A stretch of 7,337 nt of DNA from Prevotella sp. CAG:485 (GCA_000437495.1 FR897888.1:53557-60893), one strand, 5' to 3'. Counted from the stretch's first letter, positions 1 through 7,138 are shown. The notes: generated by a model not told the origin, from the letters alone. Made by a program: numbers and translations.

Positions 1-45
1 GACTGATAAATACTCTCAACCTTAAAATCTCTAAATACCAAAACT
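1..45 (+). promoter_or_regulatory. A-rich translation leader upstream of citE
   Basis: This short stretch opens with two stop codons (TGA TAA, 4-9) in the citE frame, so citE cannot begin further upstream. The TGA may also end an upstream gene, but too little is visible to say which. The rest is AT-rich (CTTAAAATCTCTAAATACC, 21-39) with no purine-rich Shine-Dalgarno before the ATG, as is common in Bacteroidota. No Bacteroidota-type promoter (TTTG around -33, TAnnTTTG around -7) is visible in these 45 bases, so the promoter is probably outside the window. Confidence 0.45.
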
Positions 46-936
46 ATGCAAAGACTTCGCAGGACCATGATGTTCGTGCCCGGCAACAATCCGGGTATGA
101 TGGCCGACGCTCATATCTACGGTCCGGATTCCATAATGCTCGACCTTGAAGATTCCGTAACGATGGCCGAGAAAGACACCGCCCGTCTGCTGGTACATAA
201 TGCTCTGAAAAGCATTGATTACGGCGACACCGAAATGGTGGTGCGCATCAATCCGCTCAACACGCCTTACGGCAAGAAAGACATTGAGGCAGTGGTAAAA
301 GCCGGCGTAGACGTAATCCGTATGCCGAAGACTGAAACCGCTGAGGAAGTGATAGAAGTGGAGCGCGAGATAGAGCGCGTGGAGAAAGAAATAGGCTGCC
401 TTGGCCGCACCAAGATAATGGCAGCCATAGAGTCAACCCTTGGCATCGTCAACGCCTACGCCATAGCCACGGCATCGCCGCGCATGATGGGTATAGCCCT
501 TGGCGCCGAAGACTACAGCGCCAACCTGAAGACACAGCGCACTCCGGGCGGCGATGAACTGCGCCTGGCTCGCGAGACTATTGTGGTGGCCGCCCGCGCC
601 GCCGGCATAGATGCTCTCGACACCGTTTACTCAAACCTCAACGACATGGAGACGTTCCGCAAAGAGGTTGAGTTCATCAAGACCCTCGGCTTCGACGGCA
701 AATCAATCATCAACCCGCGTCAGATTGAGGTGGTGAACGACGTATTTGCCCCGAAGGAGAAAGAGATAGAGAAGAGCCGCACCATTCTGGCAGCCATCAA
801 AGAGGCTGAGCGCAAAGGCAGCGGCGTGATAGCCGTAAACGGCAAGATGGTTGACCGCCCTGTAGTGCTTCGCGCTCAGCGCACCATCGACCTGGCAATA
901 GCATCCGGAATTCTTAACGAGGAGGACCTGAAATGA
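46..936 (+). CDS. citE: Citrate lyase beta subunit CitE (citryl-ACP lyase)
   Basis: CitE cleaves the citryl thioester carried on the acyl carrier subunit CitD into oxaloacetate and acetyl-CitD, in the cytoplasmic CitDEF complex. The 296-residue protein has the usual family length and an HpcH/HpaI-type TIM-barrel pattern. Visible motifs are RRTMMFVPGNNPGM (5-18), MLDLEDSV (31-38), VVRINPL (65-71, with the substrate-binding Arg67), RMPKTET (92-98), AAIES (126-130, Glu129), GAEDY (153-157, Asp156) and GFDGKSIINPRQI (215-227). Glu129 and Asp156 match the family's Mg2+ ligands. The start at 46 is bounded by in-frame stops 37 bases upstream and matches where E. coli CitE becomes conserved (RRSMLFVPG). 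The stop overlaps the citF start as ATGA, which suggests translational coupling. Identification is firm; a stand-alone CitE-like protein is unlikely because citF follows directly. Confidence 0.96.
   Translation: MQRLRRTMMFVPGNNPGMMADAHIYGPDSIMLDLEDSVTMAEKDTARLLVHNALKSIDYGDTEMVVRINPLNTPYGKKDIEAVVKAGVDVIRMPKTETAEEVIEVEREIERVEKEIGCLGRTKIMAAIESTLGIVNAYAIATASPRMMGIALGAEDYSANLKTQRTPGGDELRLARETIVVAARAAGIDALDTVYSNLNDMETFRKEVEFIKTLGFDGKSIINPRQIEVVNDVFAPKEKEIEKSRTILAAIKEAERKGSGVIAVNGKMVDRPVVLRAQRTIDLAIASGILNEEDLK
919..926 (+). promoter_or_regulatory. Shine-Dalgarno-like sequence before citF
   Basis: GAGGAGGA lies six bases before the citF ATG, inside the last codons of citE (it encodes Glu-Glu-Asp). 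It is a near-perfect anti-16S match at ideal spacing and supports the start at 933. The A-rich leaders of citE, the hydratase and icd have no such match. Because it is also coding sequence and Bacteroidota use Shine-Dalgarno pairing weakly, it could be coincidental. Confidence 0.45.
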
Positions 937-2477
937 GCACACTTAACGACAGAAAGAAAGATATAGAGGCTCAGGCCTTGAACATGAACAAACCGGTTTT
1001 CAACGGTGAATTAGTGAAGAATACCACTCCGAAGAGCGAGCTTCAGGCCTCCAGTCCCAAACTCATGACTCTGGAGCAGGCCATAATCCATTCGGGCCTT
1101 AAGGATGGCATGACCATCAGCTTCCATCACCACTTCCGCGGCGGCGACAAGGTGGTGAACATGGTAGTTGACAAACTGGCCGAGATGGGCTTCAAGAACC
1201 TTCACTTGGCAGCTTCGAGCCTTCAGGACGTTCACTCGCCCCTCATCGAGCATATCAAAAACGGCGTCATCACCCGCATCTCCACATCAGGCATGCGCGG
1301 CGAGCTGGCCAAGGCCGTCAGCGAGGGTCTGATGGACGAACCGGTGATTTTCCGCAGCCACGGTGGCCGCGGCAGCGCCATCGCCAACGGCGACCTCCAC
1401 ATCGACGTGGCCTTCTTGGGTGCTTCGAGCAGCGACGCCCTCGGCAACGCAGCCGGCTATTCGCGCTCGGAAAACGCCAAGAGCATCTGCGGCTCGTTAG
1501 GCTATGCTCTGCCCGACGCTCAGTATGCCGACAAGGTGGTGATACTCACCGACGACCTGGTGCCTTATCCCAACGTACCCAACGCCATCTCCGAGCGTCA
1601 GGTGGATTACGTGGTTGAGGTGGACAGCGTGGGCGACAGCTCGAAGATAGCCTCGGGCGCCATCCGCGACACCAAGAACCCGCGCGACATCCTCCTTGCC
1701 AAAGAGGCAGCCAAGGTAATCATCAACAGCGGTTATTTCAACGACGGATTCTCAATACAGACCGGTTCGGGCGGCGCATCGCTGGCAGCCGTTAAATATA
1801 TCCGTCAGGAAATGATAGAACGCGGCATCAAGGCACGTTACGCGCTTGGCGGCATCACCGCTCACATGGTGAAGATGCACGAAGAGGGCCTCATCGACCG
1901 TCTTATCGACGTGCAGAGCTTCGACAAGGTGGCCGCCGAGAGCCTCCGCGACGATATGTTCCACAAAGAGGTGTCGGCCAACGAATATGCAGCCGCCGAC
2001 GAACCCGGCTCGGCAACGCATTATCTCGACATAGTGATTCTGAGCGCTCTTGAGGCCGACGTCAACTTCAACGTCAACGTGCTTGTGGGCAGCGACGGCG
2101 TCATCCGCGGCGCCATTGGCGGACACCCCGACACAGCCGCCGACTCGGCTCTGAGCATCATAGTCTGCCCGCTGCTGCGCGGCCGCATCCCCTGCATCGT
2201 TGATGAGGTAACCACCCTCATCACCCCGGGCAAGAGCGTAGACGTGATAGTAACGGAATATGGCGTTGCCGTCAATCCCAACCGTCCGGAACTGGCCGAG
2301 CGTCTGCGCAAGGCAGGTCTGAAGGTGGTTGATATCACCACGCTGCGCGACAAAGCAAAATCCATCATCGGCCAGCCCGACGCACTCCCCTTCGGCGACA
2401 AGACAGTGGGTGTGGTGATGAACCGCGACGGCTCGGTAATGGATGTGATAAAGAACATCAAGCCCATAGAGAAGTAA
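933..2477 (+). CDS. citF: Citrate lyase alpha subunit CitF (citrate:acetyl-ACP transferase)
   Basis: CitF swaps the acetyl group on the CitD prosthetic group for citrate, making citryl-ACP and releasing acetate; CitE then splits citryl-ACP. At 514 residues it is full length for the family and shows the CoA-transferase-like fold throughout. Conserved blocks that I recognise from E. coli CitF include DGMTISFHHHFRGGD (58-72), GFKNLHLAASSL (86-97), RSHGGRG (141-147), IDVAFLGASSSDALGN (157-172), IINSGYFNDGFSIQTGSGGA (263-282), ALGGITAHMV (304-313), LDVVVL-like LDIVIL (365-370), FNVNVLVGSDGVIRGAIGGH (379-398) and EYGVAVNPNRPELAERL (442-458). The first 40 residues are variable, as in other CitF proteins. 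Its ATG overlaps the citE stop by four bases. I see no broken motif. Confidence 0.96.
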   Translation: MSTLNDRKKDIEAQALNMNKPVFNGELVKNTTPKSELQASSPKLMTLEQAIIHSGLKDGMTISFHHHFRGGDKVVNMVVDKLAEMGFKNLHLAASSLQDVHSPLIEHIKNGVITRISTSGMRGELAKAVSEGLMDEPVIFRSHGGRGSAIANGDLHIDVAFLGASSSDALGNAAGYSRSENAKSICGSLGYALPDAQYADKVVILTDDLVPYPNVPNAISERQVDYVVEVDSVGDSSKIASGAIRDTKNPRDILLAKEAAKVIINSGYFNDGFSIQTGSGGASLAAVKYIRQEMIERGIKARYALGGITAHMVKMHEEGLIDRLIDVQSFDKVAAESLRDDMFHKEVSANEYAAADEPGSATHYLDIVILSALEADVNFNVNVLVGSDGVIRGAIGGHPDTAADSALSIIVCPLLRGRIPCIVDEVTTLITPGKSVDVIVTEYGVAVNPNRPELAERLRKAGLKVVDITTLRDKAKSIIGQPDALPFGDKTVGVVMNRDGSVMDVIKNIKPIEK

Positions 2478-2488
2478 AGGCATCGACA

Positions 2489-3070
2489 GTGTCCGTTACC
2501 ATAACGCTTGACGAGCTGCTTGCCTCGCGCGACAGGCGCCACGCCATGCAACAGCGGTTACTGGCCATGTATCCGGGGCTTACCCCTGTGGTGCTCACGG
2601 TAGTCATGCCGGGTTCTGTGAAGCAGACGCGCAGCGCCGCCATAGTGGCACAGGCAGGTCTGGAGGCGCTTCAGGCAGCCTTCGGGCCGGTGCGCGTGAT
2701 ACGCGATCTGCGCACAGGTTATGAGGCTTACTGGCTCACCGACTTAGGCGCCGAAGAGGCCAAACGACGCTGCGTGGCCATTGAGGAGCAACATCCCTTA
2801 GGGCGCCTGATGGACATCGACGTGATAACGGCCGACTGTGTGCCCTTCAGCAGGGCCGATTTGCAGTCGCCGCCACGGCGTTGTCTGATTTGCGGCCGCC
2901 CTGCGCGCGAATGTATGCGCAGCGCAGCCCATCCGCTGCAACAGCTATTGCAACGAATAGACAGCATTTGTAATGAGCACATTCCGAAATCTGACAGTGC
3001 AGGACATCTTCCTCTCCATTCCGGGCAAACGGACGGAGTGGACCAAATTCCTGCAATCGTTCGGTCTTGA
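2489..3070 (+). CDS. citX: Apo-citrate lyase phosphoribosyl-dephospho-CoA transferase CitX
   Basis: CitX transfers the 2'-(5''-phosphoribosyl)-3'-dephospho-CoA group, supplied as its triphosphate by CitG, onto a serine of apo-CitD, giving holo-citrate lyase. Visible family motifs are ITLDELLASRDRR (5-17), EEQHPLGRLMDIDV (99-112), PPRRCLICGRPARECMR (128-144) and His148. The start is a GTG 11 bases after the citF stop. It is preferred over the first ATG (codon 20) because the conserved LLASRD block lies before that ATG, and AAAGG (2476-2480) could serve as a weak ribosome site. The conserved part ends near residue 160, where E. coli CitX also ends. The remaining 33 or so residues have no family counterpart and are read across the start of citC-citG for 98 bp. 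An out-of-frame TAATGA at 2971-2976 marks where a shorter citX would have stopped. Function is well supported; the tail is probably incidental. Confidence 0.9.
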   Translation: MSVTITLDELLASRDRRHAMQQRLLAMYPGLTPVVLTVVMPGSVKQTRSAAIVAQAGLEALQAAFGPVRVIRDLRTGYEAYWLTDLGAEEAKRRCVAIEEQHPLGRLMDIDVITADCVPFSRADLQSPPRRCLICGRPARECMRSAAHPLQQLLQRIDSICNEHIPKSDSAGHLPLHSGQTDGVDQIPAIVRS

Positions 3071-4766
3071 TACTCCCTCAGACCCGGAGTTTGTGGCAGG
3101 CATTTATGATGACTGCGACAAACTCGCGGGTACCGCCTCGTTAGTGCGGTCATCGTCGGGCTATACGCTGCAAGGTGTGGCGGTGGCTACCGGCGAACAG
3201 GCGGGAGGGCTCACCGGAATGTTGGTGCAATATCTGCAGCAGAAGGTGCGCGAATATGCCCCTGAGACGCAGAACATCCTGGTGTTCACCAAGCCGGAAT
3301 ACAGCGTCAAATTCCAGTCGTTGGCCTTTGGCGAAGTGGGCACAGCGCCCCGCGCAGTACTGTTGGAGAGCAACCGCCGGGAACTGGCGACATACGTCGG
3401 CTATCTCGGCAAGCAACGCAAACCGGGCGTAAACGGCGCCATTGTGATGAACGCCAATCCCTTCACCCGGGGGCACCGCTATCTGGTGCAACAGGCTGCG
3501 GCACAGGTAGATAACCTGTATGTGATACCGGTGCTCGATGACACGCCCGGCGGCTTTCCGTATGCCTCGCGGCTGCAGGCCATACGTCAGGGTGTGGCCG
3601 ACATAGCCAATGTAACGGTGCTTGAAGGGAGCCGGTATGCCGTCAGCGCCGCCACCTTCCCCACATATTTCATAAAGGAGGTAACGGACCGCACAGACAC
3701 TCACATACGGCTCGACCTTGACATCTTCAGCCGCCATATCGCGCCGGCGCTCAACGCGGCGATACGTTTTGTGGGCAGCGAGCCTACGGACGCTCTCACA
3801 GCGCGCTACAATGAGCTTATGCGTGAGCTTCTGCCTCAGCACGGCATCGAGGTGAGGCTCACCGAACGTGCGGGCGTGAACGGAGAAGTCATAAGCGCCA
3901 CCCGGGTACGCGAGTTGTTGCGCCGCAAGGATTTCGCCGGTTGCCTGCCGCTGCTGCCTCCGTCTACCATGGCTATGGTGCTTGGCGGTATGGCTGAGGA
4001 GGCTTTGCGCCGGGAATTGGGTCTGCATCCCAAACCGGGATTGGTGACTCCGCGCAGCTGCGGTTCGCACACAGATATGGACTTCAGGCTGATGAGCCGG
4101 GCCATAACGGCGTTGCGCGGCAGCTTCGAGGCTTTTGCGCTGCAGCAGCTCGAAGACCGCTACTCGCACGAGGCTCTGGTGGCCGAAGGGCTGAAGGCGG
4201 AGGAGGCCATGAACGTTGCCACGGGTAACATCAACACTCACCGGGGCGCCATCTTCGCCCTGGGGCTTACTGTGGCGGCCGCCTCGCAGCTAATCAGTCG
4301 CGGCGAGGCTCTTACGCCACAGCGTCTCAGCGCTGTGATTCGCAGTCTCGCGGCTCCATTCTCCGCCACGGAGGGGACACACGGCGACAAAGCCAGGCGC
4401 GAAGGAAAGCTGCGTTCGGCGCTGGATATGGCGCAAGAGGGATACAGTGATGTCTTCGACTACTGGCTCCCATATCTGCGTTCGCTGCCGGAGGCTGACG
4501 CTTTCAGGCTTCAGCGGCTGCTGCTGACGATTATGTCGACGCTCGACGACACGAATGTCTATCACCGCCGTGGTGCGGAAGCGTCGGAAATGCTGAAACA
4601 ACGTGCCAAGGAGGCACTCCAGGCTTCAGGCTCTCGTTTTGAGCGCCGTCTCGACGACCTGGGCCGCCTCTGCACGTCAATGAATATCTCCCCCGGCGGA
4701 GCGGCCGATATGCTGGCGCTGACGCTGCTCTGCGACTCTCTGATTCCCTCTCCCTCACCTGTCTGA
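2973..4766 (+). CDS. citC-citG: Fused CitC-CitG: citrate lyase ligase / triphosphoribosyl-dephospho-CoA synthase
   Basis: One 597-residue protein carries two maturation enzymes of citrate lyase. The first 335 or so residues match CitC: a GNAT-like N-terminal domain (to about 130), then an adenylyl-transfer domain with GAIVMNANPFTRGHRYLVQQ (155-174, the HxGH-like site), FPTYFIKE (229-236), RFVGSEP (265-271) and ISATRVRELL (307-316). CitC uses ATP and acetate to acetylate the CitD prosthetic group. From about 340 the protein matches CitG: LHPKPGLV (351-358), GSHTDMD (364-370), TGNINTHRGAIFALG (417-431), LDDTNVYHRRG (524-534) and NISPGGAADML (571-581). CitG makes triphosphoribosyl-dephospho-CoA from ATP and dephospho-CoA. 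The joint is tight, with no linker, frame break or stop visible. The ATG at 2973 fits because the conserved DIF (11-13) corresponds to residues 5-7 of E. coli CitC. CitG motifs look partly MdcB-like, but the context favours citrate lyase. Confidence 0.93.
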   Translation: MSTFRNLTVQDIFLSIPGKRTEWTKFLQSFGLDTPSDPEFVAGIYDDCDKLAGTASLVRSSSGYTLQGVAVATGEQAGGLTGMLVQYLQQKVREYAPETQNILVFTKPEYSVKFQSLAFGEVGTAPRAVLLESNRRELATYVGYLGKQRKPGVNGAIVMNANPFTRGHRYLVQQAAAQVDNLYVIPVLDDTPGGFPYASRLQAIRQGVADIANVTVLEGSRYAVSAATFPTYFIKEVTDRTDTHIRLDLDIFSRHIAPALNAAIRFVGSEPTDALTARYNELMRELLPQHGIEVRLTERAGVNGEVISATRVRELLRRKDFAGCLPLLPPSTMAMVLGGMAEEALRRELGLHPKPGLVTPRSCGSHTDMDFRLMSRAITALRGSFEAFALQQLEDRYSHEALVAEGLKAEEAMNVATGNINTHRGAIFALGLTVAAASQLISRGEALTPQRLSAVIRSLAAPFSATEGTHGDKARREGKLRSALDMAQEGYSDVFDYWLPYLRSLPEADAFRLQRLLLTIMSTLDDTNVYHRRGAEASEMLKQRAKEALQASGSRFERRLDDLGRLCTSMNISPGGAADMLALTLLCDSLIPSPSPV

Positions 4767-4813
4767 AAAACTCAAAATAATAAAATACACATCACTACCT
4801 AAAATCTAAAATC
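4767..4813 (+). promoter_or_regulatory. A-rich intergenic leader of the aconitase-family gene
   Basis: These 47 bases are nearly free of G (AAAACTCAAAATAATAAAAT at 4767-4786, then CCTAAAATCTAAAATC just before the ATG). There is no Shine-Dalgarno, no terminator hairpin with a T-run, and no TAnnTTTG promoter core. This is the low-structure leader that Bacteroidota use for well-translated genes. The lack of a terminator suggests read-through from the citrate lyase genes. The element YTAAAATCT is shared with the citE leader. Confidence 0.5.
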
Positions 4814-7057
4814 ATGGTTGAACTGATTGACAAAGGCGTGTATCTGCTTGACGGCAATACGATAGCAGCCGACACCACGGGACTTCCTTCTCCTAAGGAG
4901 GCACGCGAAAACACAATCACCTATTCCATTTTGCGGAGCCACGACGTAGACGGCTCCAAGGGCGACAAGATGCGCATCCGTTTCGATGCCATGATGAGCC
5001 ACGACATCACTTATGTGGGCATCATACAGACAGCCCGCGCCTCGGGTCTGGAGAAATTCCCTCTGCCTTACGCAATGACCAACTGCCACAACTCGCTGTG
5101 CGCAGTGGGAGGCACCATCAATGAAGATGACCATGTGTTCGGTCTCTCGGCTGCCAAGAAATACGGCGGCATCTATGTACCTGCCAATCAGGCTGTTATA
5201 CACCAGTATGCACGCGAGGCAATGGTGAAATGCGGCAACATGATTCTGGGTTCCGACTCTCACACCCGCTACGGCTCACTGGGCAACATGGGTGTTGGCG
5301 AAGGTGGCGGCGAGCTGGTGAAACAGCTGCTGCGCAACACCTGGGACATCAATGCTCCCGAGGTCGTATTAGTATGGCTCGAAGGTACTCCCCGTAAGGG
5401 CATCGGCCCCCACGATGTGGCTATCTCGCTGGTGAAAGCCGTGTTCGACAATGGCTTCGTGAAGAACAAGGTGCTTGAGTTTGCCGGCCCCGGTGTGAAA
5501 AACCTTCCCATCGACTTCCGCAACGGCATCGACATCATGACCACGGAGACAACCTGTCTGAGCTCTATCTGGGTTACCGACGACGAGGTGAAACATCACT
5601 ATGAGATTCACAACCGTCCGGAGGATTACAAGGAACTGCGTCCGGGCAAGGTGGCTTACTACGACGGCATGATTCGCATTGACCTGAGCAAGCAGGAATC
5701 GATGATTGCTCTCCCCTTCCACCCCAGCAACGCCTACACCATCCACGAGCTGCAGGCCAACCCTGAGAAGATTCTGCGCGAGGTCGAGGCCGACGCCAAG
5801 AAGCGCTTCGGCGACAAGGTAGAGGTTGACCTGGTAAGCAAAATCAAAGACGGCAAGGTGATGGCTGACCAGGGCATCATAGCCGGCTGCTCGGGCGGCA
5901 CATACGATAACCTGGCTGAGGCTGCCTCCATCCTCAAGAACCAGAGCGTTGGCAACGACTATTTCACCATCTCGGCTTATCCGCAGTCAGTGCCCGTGTA
6001 CATGGCCACCACGCGCGACGGTGTTGCCGAAGAGCTGCTTGAGGCCGGCGTTGTCATCAAGCCTGCTTTCTGCGGACCGTGCTTCGGTGCCGGCGACGTT
6101 CCTGCCAACAATGGTCTGAGTATCCGCCACACCACCCGCAACTTCCCTAACCGCGAAGGCTCCAAACCGGGTCAGGGCCAGCTCAGCCTCGTGGCTCTTA
6201 TGGACGCTCGTTCCATTGCCGCTACAGCTGCCAACGGCGGCGTAATCACCGCAGCTACCGACGTGGACTACACCAACAGCCACAAGCCTTACGAATTCGA
6301 CGCCAAGATTTACGAGCGCCGCGTTTACAACGGCTATCAGCACGAGAAGCTCGACACGGAGCTGCGCTATGGTCCCAACATCAAGGACTGGCCCAAGATG
6401 TATCCCATGCAGGAGAACATGCTGCTTGAACTGGCAGCTGTTATCCATGACCCCGTAACCACCACCGACGAGCTGATTCCTTCGGGCGAGACTTCCAGCT
6501 ACCGCTCGAACCCGCTGAAGCTCAGTGAGTTCGCTCTCAGCCGCCGCGTGCCTGAGTATGTAGGCCGCAGCAAGAAGATTCAGGCCGAAGACCTGGAACG
6601 CCGCGCAGGCCACACTCCTGCCGACATTGAGGCTGTATTGGAGAAGGTAGGCGCCAAGGCTGCCGACACGTCGCTCGGCTCATGCGTATTCGCCAACCGT
6701 CCCGGCGACGGCTCGGCCCGCGAGCAGGCTGCTTCCTGCCAGAAGGTGCTCGGCGGCGACGCCAACATCTGCTACGAGTACGCCACCAAGCGTTATCGCT
6801 CAAACTGCATCAACTGGGGTATCGTGCCCTTCACCATCGCTGAAGGCACTCCGTTCGACTATCAGGACGGCGACTTCGTATTCGTGCCGGGTATCCGCAA
6901 GGCTATCCTCGACGGCAAGGAGGAGATTGACGCCAAGGTGATCACCAAGGCCGGCAAAATCAACGACCTGCACCTCTATTTCCGCAACCTCACTCCCACC
7001 GAACGCCAGATTCTGGCCGACGGCTGCCTGATGAACTATTACGCTAACAGAAAATAA
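4814..7057 (+). CDS. Aconitate hydratase, YbhJ-like branch of the aconitase superfamily
   Basis: This 747-residue enzyme probably interconverts citrate and isocitrate through cis-aconitate with a [4Fe-4S] cluster in the cytoplasm. The three cluster ligands are present: Cys359 in AGCSGGT and Cys420/Cys423 in FCGPC. Other active-site blocks are SHDIT (62-66), GSDSHTRYGSLG (146-157), MTTETTCLSS (242-251), RNFPNREGS (442-450) and, in the C-terminal swivel domain, GDGSAREQAA (631-640), the counterpart of the usual GSSREHA. The overall pattern (TNCHNSLCAVGGTINEDDHV, 89-108) is that of the YbhJ-like hydratases, not of the mitochondrial-type aconitase known from Bacteroides fragilis. Aconitate as substrate is inferred mainly from the isocitrate dehydrogenase gene directly downstream and citrate lyase upstream; another hydroxy-acid dehydratation cannot be excluded. 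The start follows an A-rich leader, and the strongly biased codons suggest high expression. Confidence 0.9.
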   Translation: MVELIDKGVYLLDGNTIAADTTGLPSPKEARENTITYSILRSHDVDGSKGDKMRIRFDAMMSHDITYVGIIQTARASGLEKFPLPYAMTNCHNSLCAVGGTINEDDHVFGLSAAKKYGGIYVPANQAVIHQYAREAMVKCGNMILGSDSHTRYGSLGNMGVGEGGGELVKQLLRNTWDINAPEVVLVWLEGTPRKGIGPHDVAISLVKAVFDNGFVKNKVLEFAGPGVKNLPIDFRNGIDIMTTETTCLSSIWVTDDEVKHHYEIHNRPEDYKELRPGKVAYYDGMIRIDLSKQESMIALPFHPSNAYTIHELQANPEKILREVEADAKKRFGDKVEVDLVSKIKDGKVMADQGIIAGCSGGTYDNLAEAASILKNQSVGNDYFTISAYPQSVPVYMATTRDGVAEELLEAGVVIKPAFCGPCFGAGDVPANNGLSIRHTTRNFPNREGSKPGQGQLSLVALMDARSIAATAANGGVITAATDVDYTNSHKPYEFDAKIYERRVYNGYQHEKLDTELRYGPNIKDWPKMYPMQENMLLELAAVIHDPVTTTDELIPSGETSSYRSNPLKLSEFALSRRVPEYVGRSKKIQAEDLERRAGHTPADIEAVLEKVGAKAADTSLGSCVFANRPGDGSAREQAASCQKVLGGDANICYEYATKRYRSNCINWGIVPFTIAEGTPFDYQDGDFVFVPGIRKAILDGKEEIDAKVITKAGKINDLHLYFRNLTPTERQILADGCLMNYYANRK

Positions 7058-7066
7058 AAACCGACC

Positions 7067-7122
7067 GGAGCCGGCTCTTATTAGACTAATTAGACCAATT
7101 AGACCAATAAGCCGCCGGCTCC
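7067..7122 (+). repeat. GC-rich hairpin between hydratase and icd
   Basis: GGAGCCGGC (7067-7075) is perfectly complementary to GCCGGCTCC (7114-7122). After a small internal loop (T7076 against C7112-C7113), CTTATT (7077-7082) pairs with AATAAG (7106-7111), making 15 base pairs in all around a 23-base loop. No T-run follows on the + strand (CCAAAAAG comes next), so it is not a normal intrinsic terminator for the upstream genes. Read on the - strand the stem is followed by a short T-run (complement of 7056-7060), but no minus-strand gene needs it. It could be an mRNA-stability or attenuation structure between hydratase and icd, or a small dispersed intergenic element. Confidence 0.75.
7081..7107 (+). 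repeat. Three tandem 9-bp repeats in the hairpin loop
   Basis: Three head-to-tail units are visible: TTAGACTAA (7081-7089), TTAGACCAA (7090-7098) and TTAGACCAA (7099-7107), followed by TAAG. The last two copies are identical and the first differs by one base (T for C). They fill the loop of the surrounding hairpin, and the outer units also supply part of its inner A-T stem. The unit length is a multiple of three but the array is non-coding. Confidence 0.85.
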
Positions 7123-7138
7123 CCAAAAAGCAAATACC

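Noticed and set aside
1752..2483. A 243-codon open frame on the - strand opposite citF
   Set aside because: It is a shadow of the conserved citF reading frame with no recognisable motif.
3175..3432. An 85-codon + strand frame inside citC-citG
   Set aside because: It is in a different frame within the CitC domain and rich in Trp, Arg and Ser; there is no family resemblance and the CitC frame continues unbroken through it.
3300..3480. Possible frameshift or split between the two domains of CitC
   Set aside because: The frame runs continuously from the GNAT-like part into NPFTRGH, with the same spacing as in E. coli CitC.
3150..4241. A 363-codon open frame on the - strand opposite citC-citG
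   Set aside because: It lies entirely opposite a gene with clear CitC/CitG motifs. Its product is rich in His, Arg and Cys without recognisable domains, as expected for the complement of GC-rich codons.
7081..7107. CRISPR-like array
   Set aside because: Units are only 9 bp, directly adjacent with no spacers, and there are just three of them; no cas genes are near.
7067..7130. Intrinsic terminator after the hydratase gene
   Set aside because: The stem is strong, but on the + strand it is followed by CCAAAAAG, not a T-run, and icd begins 17 bases later.
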